Of a DNA stretch of 64,000 bases, positions 21,223 to 29,662 are shown one piece after another (position 1 is the stretch's first letter; each line of letters starts with the position of its first letter). The position numbers and the translations under genes were made by a program. The notes under the pieces are model-generated. The model worked only from the letters and a program-made list of their open reading frames with translations. It had not been told where the DNA came from and searched no databases. Source of the stretch: Azorinus chamasolen (taxonomy: Eukaryota > Mollusca > Bivalvia > Cardiida > Solecurtidae); assembly GCA_963576725.1 (NCBI GenBank), contig OY755241.1, positions 124,001-188,000 on the forward strand, read 5' to 3'.

Positions 21223-21903
21223 ATGGAGCACTGCGACTCCCATGAATTACCAACCGGAGGGAGAGTTCCTCTTCCGAAATATCCTCATTGTGCTATTATA
21301 TGTGGACAGACAGGTTGTGGAAAGACCGAGTTTGTACTTGACCTTTTAGAAAATCAATATTATAAAATATTCAAATATATAGTTATATTGTGTCCTACTA
21401 TTCAATGGAATAAAGCTTATAAAAATCGTGAGTGGATTGGGGATGTTAGGAAACCTAAAAACAAAAATATAATAATTGTTAATCCTATTATTAATGAAGA
21501 AGAGAAACTACAAGAATTATTAAGAATGTTCTTTAAAAAATATGCTGGTTATCCAACGTTATACATTATTGATGATTGTAGCGCTACAAAAGAATTAACA
21601 AAGAAAAGAGATATGCTTTCCGAATTAGCTTTTTCAGGGAGACATGCTGAACAATCAGTGTGGGTTATTTCACAGAGATACAATTCTGTTTTAAAAGATT
21701 TGAGAGAACAAACAAAATGGATATGTATGTTCTACACAAAAGACAGAGATAGTTTTGAAAATTGTCTAAGAGAAAATGACGTTATTCCTACTTTGGAAGA
21801 ACGACAAAGAATTAAAGAGGAACTAAAAAAAAAGAAGCATCGTAAATTGATATTGAGAACGGATCAACCTACTGGCTATTGGTTAGTCGACCGTTCCACT
21901 TGA
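21223..21903 (+). CDS. ATP: genome-packaging ATPase (A32 / FtsK-HerA type), 226 aa
   Basis: Walker A GQTGCGKT at residues 28-35, Walker B LYIIDDC at ~113-119, and a sensor-like segment SGRHAEQSVWVISQRYNS around 138-155. This is the signature of the Polinton/NCLDV packaging ATPase, which pumps DNA into the preformed capsid using ATP. Length is typical. It lies directly behind the MCP, as expected. The C-terminus is basic (EELKKKKHRKL), ending LVDRST, encoded by a fragment of the GC-rich palindromic repeat (GTCGACCGTTCCACTT). The frame is intact. Confidence 0.9.
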   Translation: MEHCDSHELPTGGRVPLPKYPHCAIICGQTGCGKTEFVLDLLENQYYKIFKYIVILCPTIQWNKAYKNREWIGDVRKPKNKNIIIVNPIINEEEKLQELLRMFFKKYAGYPTLYIIDDCSATKELTKKRDMLSELAFSGRHAEQSVWVISQRYNSVLKDLREQTKWICMFYTKDRDSFENCLRENDVIPTLEERQRIKEELKKKKHRKLILRTDQPTGYWLVDRST

Positions 21904-21911
21904 AACTCTCT

Positions 21912-21995
21912 ATTGCTTAAGCATTATTAAAGCATTGTTTAAGCATTACTAAAGCATTGTTTAAGCTTTGTTTAAGCTTTGTTTAAGCATTACTA
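21912..21995. promoter_or_regulatory. second iteron-like array (TTAAGCATTACTAAAGCATT unit)
   Basis: Tandem, partly overlapping copies of GCTTAAGCATTATTAAAGCA, GTTTAAGCATTACTAAAGCA and GTTTAAGCTTT between the ATPase and the next gene. It is clearly related to the array at 15026-15145. Each A/T-rich unit contains AAGC or GCTT half-sites. Confidence 0.6.
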
Positions 21996-22077
21996 ATTAA
22001 AATGCTATTGTAAAATATGGAACTGAAGGTTTCAAAAAACTATAATTATTTTTAAACTAAAAAATAAATTATATAAA

Positions 22078-22557
22078 ATGAATGCTGAAGAATTATTAAC
22101 CGAAGTAACGGGAGAAGATGTTGAAGAAAAAATAGATGAAAAAAAACGTGAAAGATTATCGGCTATTGTAGCTGGTAGTAGTAGTAAACAATATCTTGGA
22201 AGAGAGTTACAACTTTCAGACATTGACGCAATGACTTCCGATCAAATAAAAAAACTATATTGTAGATATGAAGCGAGATTAGGAGCGAGTATGACTAAGA
22301 CATTAGGTAATTCTTTTATTAACTTATATGTTATGGGTGTGTCAAAGTATTTTAACGTTGTTAATCCTCCCAAACTAATACAAGACTTAGAGGAAGATCC
22401 TTTTATCAATCATGCTTTGACTAGTTCATGTTGCGAACTGTACTATAGATATGGAATGTATCTTGCCCCCTTTACCGCAATGTTAACAACAGCAAAACAT
22501 GTTAAGTTTGCTAATAATGAAGATGATTCTCAAAAAAAAGATATAAAAAATGAATAG
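22078..22557 (+). CDS. Polinton-associated helical protein, 159 aa
   Basis: Acidic N-terminus (MNAEELLTEVTGEDVEEKID), basic KKRERLSAIVAG, then LQLSDIDAMTSDQIKKLYCR and YEARLGASMTKTLGNSFINL followed by YVMGVSKYF; all predicted alpha-helical with one hydrophobic helix near residues 125-145 (CCELYYRYGMYLAPFTAMLT). No family function is known to me; from memory the same kind of protein occurs in other invertebrate Polintons. It overlaps the next gene by 8 bp. Confidence 0.75.
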   Translation: MNAEELLTEVTGEDVEEKIDEKKRERLSAIVAGSSSKQYLGRELQLSDIDAMTSDQIKKLYCRYEARLGASMTKTLGNSFINLYVMGVSKYFNVVNPPKLIQDLEEDPFINHALTSSCCELYYRYGMYLAPFTAMLTTAKHVKFANNEDDSQKKDIKNE

Positions 22558-23101
22558 TGAAGAAAATATTAATAATGAAGAAAAAATGAATAGTGAAGAA
22601 AAAACGACCGTAAGGGAGCGTTCCGATTCGAAACCCAAAAATCCAAAACGAGTAGCTGCGGGTAAGAAAGGTGCAGAAGCAAGAAAATTAAAAGCAGAAT
22701 TAAAAAGAAAAGAAGCAGAACTTTTAAAGAAAGAAAATATGGAACTAAAAATTTCGACCGAAAAGCTTGCTCAAAGCGCTAGCTCCGCAGACGGAGGGAG
22801 TTTCGAAACCTCAAGACAAATAACAAAAGATTCAGATGATGATGCTTTTCAAAATTCGACCGAAAGGGCGACCGAAGAGAGCGTTCCGCTTTGGCGTTCC
22901 GCTTCGAAGCTTTCAACCGGAGGGAGTTTAAATTCGAAAGATTCAAAACTCGAACAAAACAAAAATTACATACCATTATATGTATCAATCGTAGTTGCTG
23001 GATTAGGATTATATTTATTCGTAAAAAGTAAAAAAAAAGAAAAAGAAAATATATCTTATGAAATAAAGAAAGAAGAATATGACGCGTTTGAATTTAAATA
23101 A
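22550..23101 (+). CDS. Polinton single-pass membrane protein with basic GKKGAEARKLK segment, 183 aa
   Basis: Begins with an imperfect MNSEEN/MNSEEK repeat, then PKRVAAGKKGAEARKLKAEL (basic, possibly DNA-binding), a charged coiled coil, a Ser/Thr-rich disordered stretch (~70-140), a transmembrane helix (IPLYVSIVVAGLGLYLFV, ~142-160) and a Lys-rich tail. The Ser-rich part is built from three GC-rich palindromic inserts (22603-22640, 22755-22810, 22855-22935) that keep the frame open. Function is unknown; the anchor and basic segment would suit a protein linking membrane to DNA or capsid (inference). Confidence 0.7.
   Translation: MNSEENINNEEKMNSEEKTTVRERSDSKPKNPKRVAAGKKGAEARKLKAELKRKEAELLKKENMELKISTEKLAQSASSADGGSFETSRQITKDSDDDAFQNSTERATEESVPLWRSASKLSTGGSLNSKDSKLEQNKNYIPLYVSIVVAGLGLYLFVKSKKKEKENISYEIKKEEYDAFEFK
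22603..22940. repeat. cluster of GC-rich palindromic micro-repeats inside a coding frame
   Basis: Three patches share CGACCGTAAGGGAGCGTTCC / TCGACCGAAAAGCTTGCTC / CCGGAGGGAGTTT and TTCGAA motifs, separated by AT-rich native sequence. Related patches lie at 17405-17452, 19338-19375, 21884-21900, 23595-23632, 23969-24020 and 24331-24395. Confidence 0.65.
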
Positions 23102-23132
23102 TTTTCTTTTATCTAATATTTTTTCTTAAAAA

Positions 23133-23363
23133 ATGTCAACAGATGGAAAACAAATAGCAAACATGTTATATCATGCTGGAGTAGAAACTGTATTAACAAT
23201 TGGATATGCGGAAATAGGCAGAAAACTATTAAAAAGACCACCACCTAAAGTAGATTTTAATATGGGGGATATTGGAATGTTATCTATTGATATATTACTT
23301 GCAATGGCAACAAAAGATATGTTGGTTAAACAAGGTATTATTCCAGCTGATATCATGAAGTGA
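23133..23363 (+). CDS. small conserved Polinton protein, 76 aa
   Basis: MSTDGKQIANMLYHAGVETV, then a hydrophobic LTIGYAEIGRKLL helix, a PPPKVDFNMGDIGMLSIDIL block, and the C-terminus QGIIPADIMK. Compact, apparently ordered, with two hydrophobic helices. The start is preceded by TTTTTTCTTAAAAAATG, the same A-rich context as its neighbours. Function unknown. Confidence 0.75.
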   Translation: MSTDGKQIANMLYHAGVETVLTIGYAEIGRKLLKRPPPKVDFNMGDIGMLSIDILLAMATKDMLVKQGIIPADIMK

Positions 23364-23380
23364 TTTTTATTTTTTAAAAA

Positions 23381-23659
23381 ATGTCTAGAGTAATACCAAT
23401 TAAGTTGGGTGATAAGTATGATTATTTATTTTTAAACCCAGATGATGATGTTGAAGAAGTTATAAAAGATTATTCAAAATACGTTCCTATTGAAGAAAAT
23501 AATCCTAGTTTTATACTTATTTTCACTGCTCTTATATTATCGGAGTTAGCTGTTTGGGGAATTATTAAGTTGATTACACCTCCAGCAGAGGGAGCAACCG
23601 GAGGGAGTTCCACTTTGAGCTCTCGGGTCAAAGAGGAATGTCCTAAGAATTCAATGTAA
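23381..23659 (+). CDS. small single-pass membrane protein, 92 aa
   Basis: N-terminal acidic domain with KLGDKYDYLFLNPDDDVEEV, one transmembrane helix (SFILIFTALILSELAVWGII, ~43-62), then a short Ser-rich C-terminal tail (GATGGSSTLSSRVKEE) encoded by a GC-rich palindromic patch at 23595-23632. Start context TTTTTTAAAAAATG. Not recognised beyond Polinton association. Confidence 0.7.
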   Translation: MSRVIPIKLGDKYDYLFLNPDDDVEEVIKDYSKYVPIEENNPSFILIFTALILSELAVWGIIKLITPPAEGATGGSSTLSSRVKEECPKNSM

Positions 23660-23693
23660 ATGGGAATCCTAGTTTTATTTTTTAATTTAAAAA

Positions 23694-24153
23694 ATGGCAA
23701 GTGCAGTAATAATGATGATTGGGGGAGCAGTTACAAATGCATTAGCTTTTACTGGTGGTAATTATTTATTTTCACATTTTAGGAAAAGATTCGGATAAAG
23801 AAAGAGAAAGACATGATAAAGCTGTGGAACAATTAGAAGCAGCAAAAGCGGATTGGGAAAAAGAAAGAACTCAAAGATTAGATTATATTAATAAAGAAAT
23901 GAAAAAAGAACATCATGCCGAACAAACATTTGTTGATGTTGACCAAGCTATGAAAGAGTATTATTATGCGAGCGGAGGGAGCTTACAGCATTCGATCGGG
24001 GGAAAGACTGAGATAGAGAGCTTACCCCCAGAACCTAAATTAAGTGAATTTTATACACCCTCGGAAGACCAGAAAAATAGAGAGATTGCTTTTGTTATTG
24101 GTGGTATGGCATTAACTGGTTTTGTTGCTTGGAAATTTATTAGACGGAATTAA
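23694..24153 (+). pseudogene. tail-anchored membrane protein, two frames, one-base break
   Basis: The ATG at 23694 opens MASAVIMMIGGAVTNALAFT, a hydrophobic N-terminus, and this frame stops at 23798. The +1 frame then carries KDSDKERERHDKAVEQLEAA (charged coiled coil), a DVDQAMKEYYYASGG block and a second transmembrane helix near the C-terminus (AFVIGGMALTGFVAWKFI) ending at 24153. The switch falls near the TTTT run at 23777-23780. From memory related Polinton proteins have head and coiled coil in one frame. The Gly/Ser-rich segment at 23969-24020 is a GC-rich palindromic patch. Confidence 0.6.
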
Positions 24154-24432
24154 AATTCCGAGGTTCCACTTAATTGAAATATAAAGATTTATAGACAAAA
24201 AAATAAATGTAATTTTGGAAAATTTCAAAATTAAAAAAGTAGGCTCCTGGGTGACGGAGGAAAAAAAATTTCCATGAGGGGGTATGCTGGGATAAGTTTT
24301 TTTTTAAAAAAAATTTACAATGTGAAAAAGTTTCGCTCGAGCGGAGCGAGTGCTCCGGTACCTCTTTCAAGGGGAGCACGCTCCCGATGGTCACTTCAGT
24401 TTTTTTTACAAATTGATTTTCTATATTTAAAA
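24154..24432. other. non-coding spacer with GC-rich hairpin block
   Basis: The largest spacer inside the rightward block. 24240-24290 holds a GGCTCCTGGGTGACGGAGG stretch. 24331-24395 holds GAGCGGAGCGAGTGCTCC, followed by GGGGAGCACGCTCCC, which pairs with it. The GAGCGGAGCGAGTG core is identical to one in the terminal repeat. No gene is seen; a regulatory or structural role is possible. Confidence 0.5.
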
Positions 24433-24795
24433 ATGAGCAAGGTAGAAAAAAAGATGATGGCACAAATGCAAAGTAAAGCACAAATGCAAACAGAAATCAC
24501 AGAAGAAGAATTTGAAGAAATGTTAAAAGAACAAAATAAAAATAATATAAAGAAATGGTCTGATTTGAAAAAAAATAAAATCTATACAATCACTGACTAT
24601 ACAACAGTTGAAACAAGTATTGGTGAAAGTACAATATTAACTCTCAAAGACGATGGAAAAGTTTGGTGTCCTTCACATCTTGCTACTAAGATAGAGGATA
24701 AAGAACCACCATTTTTTGTTAGACCACTTGGATTGAAACCGTGTAAGAATAACAAGAAGAATAAATACCACGCTTATGATTTAATTTTTCTATGA
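24433..24795 (+). CDS. small Polinton protein upstream of integrase, 120 aa
   Basis: ATG 24433 is chosen because it follows TATATTTAAAA, the common start context; the longer upstream frame lies in the non-coding spacer. The N-terminal half is Met/Gln/Glu-rich and helical (MMAQMQSKAQMQTEITEEEF). The second half is beta-like (KIYTITDYTTVETSIGEST, WCPSHLATKIED, FVRPLGLKPCKNNKKNKY). The order ILTLKDDGKVWCPSHLA resembles a small OB-like nucleic-acid-binding fold, but this is only an impression. The stop overlaps the integrase ATG (ATGA), implying co-transcription. Confidence 0.7.
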   Translation: MSKVEKKMMAQMQSKAQMQTEITEEEFEEMLKEQNKNNIKKWSDLKKNKIYTITDYTTVETSIGESTILTLKDDGKVWCPSHLATKIEDKEPPFFVRPLGLKPCKNNKKNKYHAYDLIFL

Positions 24796-25697
24796 AAATG
24801 GAAAAAATATATTATAGCCCTAAAGGATTTTGGAAAGGTAAGACAGCTGTTAGTAAGTTAGCAAAAGAAGCTAAAGTTAATAAAAAACAAGCATTAGAAT
24901 TTCTAAAGAAACAAGCAGTGTGGCAGATATATTTACCCGCACCTAAAAAGATAATCAGACCAAGATTTGATGTGTCTGCGAAGAATGAAGTACATCAAGC
25001 CGATTTGTTGTTCCTACCTTTTGATAGAGTTAAAAATAAAACATATAAGTATGCATTGACATTAGTAGATGTGGGAACGAGATATAAAGAAGCTGCACCA
25101 TTGACATCAAAAGACAGTAAAGAAGTTGCCGCTGCTTTTGAAAAGATTTACAAAAGACATTTGAACTATCCTAAACTATTACAAGTTGACCCAGGAAGAG
25201 AATTTATGGGTGTTGTTTCTCAACTAATGGCTAAACATAATGTTAAAATAAGAAGAGGTAGAAGAGAGATACATAGAGATCAAGGAATTGTAGAGAGATT
25301 TAATAGAACTTTGGCTGAAAGATTGTTTGGTTATCAGTATGCTAAGGAGATTGACACACAGAAAAGAAATAGAGAATGGGTTAAGAGATTACCGGACGTC
25401 GTTAAAGCATTAAATGTGGAGACAAAAAAACCTTCCCCAATTTTAAAAAGAAAAGTTGATACTGAAATATGTCCACTCGCGAGTGTTAGATATTTATATC
25501 AACCTGGAGAATTAGAAGGAGGTGGTAAGAGAAGAGCTACCGACCCAATATGGTCGGTCGATATTCATAATATAGATTATCATATTATTACACAGGGTAT
25601 AAGAGTTTATTATTTGAAATCTCCTGCACCAACGAGAGGTTTTGTTAAAGAAGAATTACTTATTGTTCCTGCTGATACCCATACCCGTATGTCGTAA
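24792..25697 (+). CDS. INT: retroviral-type DDE integrase, 301 aa
   Basis: Joins the linear element into host DNA. A short helical N-terminal region (KTAVSKLAKEAKVNKKQALE) precedes the rve core with catalytic D71 (HQADLLFLP), D133 (LLQVDPGREFMG) and E168 (GIVERFNRTLAERL), 34 residues between the last two. C-terminally, ATDPIWSVDIHNIDYHI and TRGFVKEELLIVP look like the SH3/chromodomain-like DNA-binding part. The frame is intact. Its 3' end overlaps the convergent polymerase gene by 38 bp, so the two mRNAs are antisense there. The 5-bp duplication flanking the element is the expected product of such an enzyme. Confidence 0.93.
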   Translation: MKMEKIYYSPKGFWKGKTAVSKLAKEAKVNKKQALEFLKKQAVWQIYLPAPKKIIRPRFDVSAKNEVHQADLLFLPFDRVKNKTYKYALTLVDVGTRYKEAAPLTSKDSKEVAAAFEKIYKRHLNYPKLLQVDPGREFMGVVSQLMAKHNVKIRRGRREIHRDQGIVERFNRTLAERLFGYQYAKEIDTQKRNREWVKRLPDVVKALNVETKKPSPILKRKVDTEICPLASVRYLYQPGELEGGGKRRATDPIWSVDIHNIDYHIITQGIRVYYLKSPAPTRGFVKEELLIVPADTHTRMS

Positions 25698-28600
25698 TTC
25701 CATCCGCTAGTATGTATCTTTTTGTATCCAAAGGACATAGTGTAGTTTTATTTATTGTTAATCCATGTATATTATGATTTATTGATCTTAACATGTTCAT
25801 TGTGTGTGAATATTTTTTCTTATTGTTTAATGAATCTTTATAATTTTCAAATTGTATTTGTTTATTTGTTACATATTTCTTTGTTCCTTTTGCTCTTTTT
25901 ATTACATCTTCATTAGACATTTTAATTGTATATAGCTTAGGTCTTAGACCTACATATTCAGCTATAGGAACACCCATACATTCGTCTTTAAATTTACCGG
26001 GTACTTTTTTATTTTTTTCATCGTGTAAGAAATGATCTTTTGGATAATCTGATAGATCAAATTCATCTTTCATTTCATACATATCTTTATAAATGTCTTT
26101 AGTTTTTATATCTACTAACAAACTATCAGTATCTGTTAATAACATTGTACAGTTTTCTCCATACTTCTTTTTTAATTTATTATAATACCAATCAAACATT
26201 AACTCTTTTGATAATTCTAGAATAGAGAAACCAACATAGATTGGTTTGTTTAATGTTAAATTTGTTTTATTCATATGTATTGCTGATAAATCATCAGAGA
26301 ATTTAACACGTCTGTTAAAAATTGGTTTAGCTATTAGTTTTCTAAGTTTTTCATTTTGACTCCCTTCTGTTTTTACTAATTTTACATCTATTCTTTTTCT
26401 TAGATTTTCCATAGTTTTACCAAATACTGAAACAATCATTAATTTAAAAAAGAATTTTTCAAATTCTGTTTTTGCTTTTTTTCTTAGTTCAGTATTAAGA
26501 CGGATATATGGTTCCATCCAAGCTTTTTCATTGAATTCAAGGATTCTATGAATTTTTGTTACTTTTAAACCTAATTTTTCATACAATTCAAGATTTTTGT
26601 AATGTACTACATATTTTTTCTTATCCATAAGATTAGGAACAAGTTTTTCTACATTTAAAATACTTTTGTTATCTAGTAATTCTTTTTGATAATCAGAAAG
26701 CCATTCTTCTTTTACTTTAAGTTTTTCTGGAGCTAATGGATAATCATTATGATCTTTATGTAATTCTTTAGGATATTCTAAATCCACTTCTAAAATCCAT
26801 CCTTTATTTTTTGGTTTATCTTTTAATTTTTTATTATAAACCCATTTAAAACCAGAAACAGGAAGTAATCTTGACATTGCATGCCCATATAAATTAGTTG
26901 CATCAAGATACAATAAATAATTATTCTCTTTATTTTCATCATAACCTTCTATATATGGATTATTAGCTTTTGCGTATCTTTTAGAAACCATACTTATTCC
27001 ACCTCTCATACCCTTTTCAATGAAAAGATGCATGTCAATATTTGTTATTAATTCTAATTCTTCTTTAGTTTCTTTTAATAATGCATCCCAAGATAGTCCC
27101 GGAGCTGTATAATAATGTAAAGGATCAAGTTTATAAACATTCATACAATTTTTTCTGAATGTTTGAAATACATCTGCTAATAATAGTACATCTGTTTTTA
27201 AATATAGATCATGATAATCTCCTAATGTTTTACAGTTAAATGTTTTCCATATATTTTGTCCATGTTCATAATCTTTTTTACTAATATTTTCATCTGTTAG
27301 AGAACTATAAAAATTCTCTATTGTTGGTAATTCTGTTTCATCAAATCTTTCAAATGAATCCATGTATTCATATGGATAAACTCCTTTACGGGTAAGTAGA
27401 TGTGAATTAGTTGTATATTTTGTTGTTATTGCTAAACTTTCTTTATTTAATTGTTTAAGTCTTACATTATGACATTTTTTACAATCCCCTTTTAGTATAA
27501 AATTTTCATTAATACTTATTTTTTCATCTGATCCACATTTATCACAACCAGGGGTTGAACCAATTGTTCCTTCTGCTAGGTTTGCTAAAGATGTTGGTAA
27601 GAATTGAAAACTATCTAAAAATTTAAATTGTCCAATAGAAAAAGAAATATATTTTTCTGTATTATTTGCTATACAAGAAATATTTCCTTGTAATTGATCT
27701 ATTTTTTGCATTATTAAATGAGAATCATAACCTTTTAAGTTATGAAATATTACTGGTATTTTTGTTGAATATGGTTTAAGTTTTAATTTTAAATTACATT
27801 TTTGGTGTGCTGCCCCTCTATAATCACCTGTTACATGGCAATGATCTCTTACCTTATCACCTAATAATTCTTCTTCACATATCCAACAATATCTAGCACT
27901 TTCAAAATCTTTTATATTTTGTTTTGTCATAATCATTGTTTTTGGATATTTTAATATTTCATTAATCTTTTCTTTTTCTTCTTCTATACATGTAAGAAAT
28001 TTTTCTACTGCATTTTCTCCTCTATATATTACTGGTTCTTTTGTTTTTCCATCATATCTAACAACTACATAACCAAATCCACATGGTTCATGTTCACTAG
28101 TTATTTCTGTTTTTTCTCCTTTTTTTTTATTAATTTAGGTTTTATTATACATTCTAAATCAGCATATATTGTAAATGGTGCAGGCATTTGATTTTTATAA
28201 TTTTCAAATTTAATTGTAGAACCTTTTGGTGGCATATTAATTTTCAAAGGTGCTTTATTTATTCCTTCACAATCTTCTTTATGATTAGTTAATAAGTTTT
28301 CTCTTGAAAAACCATGTAAACAACGGTCACAGTAGTATGTTTGTCCGTGATGTTTGTTTTGATTGAAGAGTAATCTATTGAGATTCTTAATCCAGCAGTA
28401 GTGATATTCTTCATCTCCAGGTTCAATATCTTCACCTTCATTTGAAATTAACATTAAGTTTATTCTTTTAATTTCTTTTGGTTGATTAGATACAAAATAA
28501 GGAAATATAGTATATTTTTTTTGTACTCCTTCAGATATAAGTTGCTTAAGTACAGGAAGAAATTTAATTGCCAAAGTTTTAATATCCCCTTGTATTTTAC

Positions 28601-29399
28601 CATCTTCTATACGTTTTTCAACTTCTTCAGCTTTACGAGAAAAAGAAATTTTATTACTTTTTAATATTACTTTATCAATCATCTTTTCTATAATATCTTT
28701 TAATATTTTCTCTTTGTAACCATAAACATTTATTGCAAGATTATTTTGTTTTTCAAACTTTTTTATTTGGTTTATTGGTGTAGGTGTTTCAATATCTTTT
28801 ATATTAAGAATTTTTTTATAATCGGGGTATGATGAAGGTCTATCAGAATTTTTAGATGCGGGATAAAGAGCTGAAATTATTGACCAAAATAAACAAGCAT
28901 CATCATATTTATTTTTTACATTTATTATTGCTTGCTTTTTTTTAAAATAGTTAGGTAGATCAATATATGATGAACCTTTTAATGGTTCATATTTTGCAAT
29001 GTTTAAATATAAAATTTTACAATGATCTATTTCTAAACCTGAAGCTGTATTTGTAAATTTCTCAATCCATGTTTGTAAATAAGAAGTTTGACTATTATAA
29101 TATTCTTCAATATTTTCATTAATTAATACAGCAATTTGTTGCCCATGATTTGTGGCATTAACATATTTTATATTACCGTTTTGTTCATCCTTTTTAAATT
29201 GAAGAGATAGACCTACTGAAAACTTAAGACCATTATATTCTTTTAAATCTTTTATAACTTGTTCAACTATAATATTTCTTTTATCTGTAAATAATATAAA
29301 AGGATCTTTATAATTACTAACATCAATTTCATATACTTTAAAATAATTACATTTTGGATTATCAACTAATTTTAATTCTTCAGTTTTGTTTGATCCCAT
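25660..29399 (-). pseudogene. POLB: protein-primed family B DNA polymerase, one frame break
   Basis: Replicates the linear element from a terminal protein. I take ATG 29399; an ORF reading back to 29420 has no ATG there. The upstream frame (29399-28101) holds the N-terminal region, a C2H2-like YYCDRCLHGFSRENLLTNH motif and exonuclease motif I (YADLEC). The downstream frame, open from ~28119 to 25660, has an HNH/endonuclease-VII-like zinc site (CWICEEEL, VRDHCHVTGDYRGAAHQKCN), Exo II (FHNLKGYDSH), polymerase motif A (LLYLDATNLYGHAM), motif B (KLMIVSVFGKTMEN) and motif C (LLTDTDSLL). Motif B lacks the usual Asn-Asn before Ser-Val-Phe-Gly. The frames meet at a run of nine A (plus-strand T at 28120-28128), needing a -1 shift; the site reads A-AAA-AAG. 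Total length ~1250 aa. Confidence 0.88.
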
Positions 29400-29420
29400 T
29401 TTGTAAGATTTAAATTTCAA

Positions 29421-29662
29421 TCATAATTTTTTTGTTTTTTTATTTTTATAATATTCATTAAAATAATTTTTATTTCTTTCAATGAAGGATTCATAAGCTT
29501 CTTTATATTTTTCTTTATTTTCCATATAATGCTGTTTTTTTTTACTTTTTGGCATTCTTTACATGCAGATTTAACGTCCATCTTTCTACCTTTTGCTTTG
29601 TGATATTCATTTAATAACTTATTTTCATTACATTTTGTACAAACTTTTCTAAATTCTTCCAT
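29421..29662 (-). pseudogene. small zinc-ribbon protein with one frame break
   Basis: ATG 29662, MEEFRKVCTKCNENKLLNEY then KSACKECQK: two CxxC pairs that would bind one zinc, of the type seen near HNH/endonuclease-VII proteins. After the second CxxC the frame is lost in a run of nine A (T at 29535-29543); the -1 frame continues with a Lys/Tyr-rich helical tail and ends at 29421, 21 bp before the polymerase ATG. The site reads A-AAA-AAC. It is probably co-transcribed with the polymerase. Confidence 0.65.

Noticed and set aside
23750..23780. A 25-nt GT...AG mini-intron in the 23694-24153 gene
   Set aside because: Far below the size spliced in animals; a single-base indel in the T run explains the break better.
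24274..24432. N-terminal extension of the 120-aa protein
   Set aside because: The extension would translate the GC-rich hairpin spacer; ATG 24433 has the common start context.
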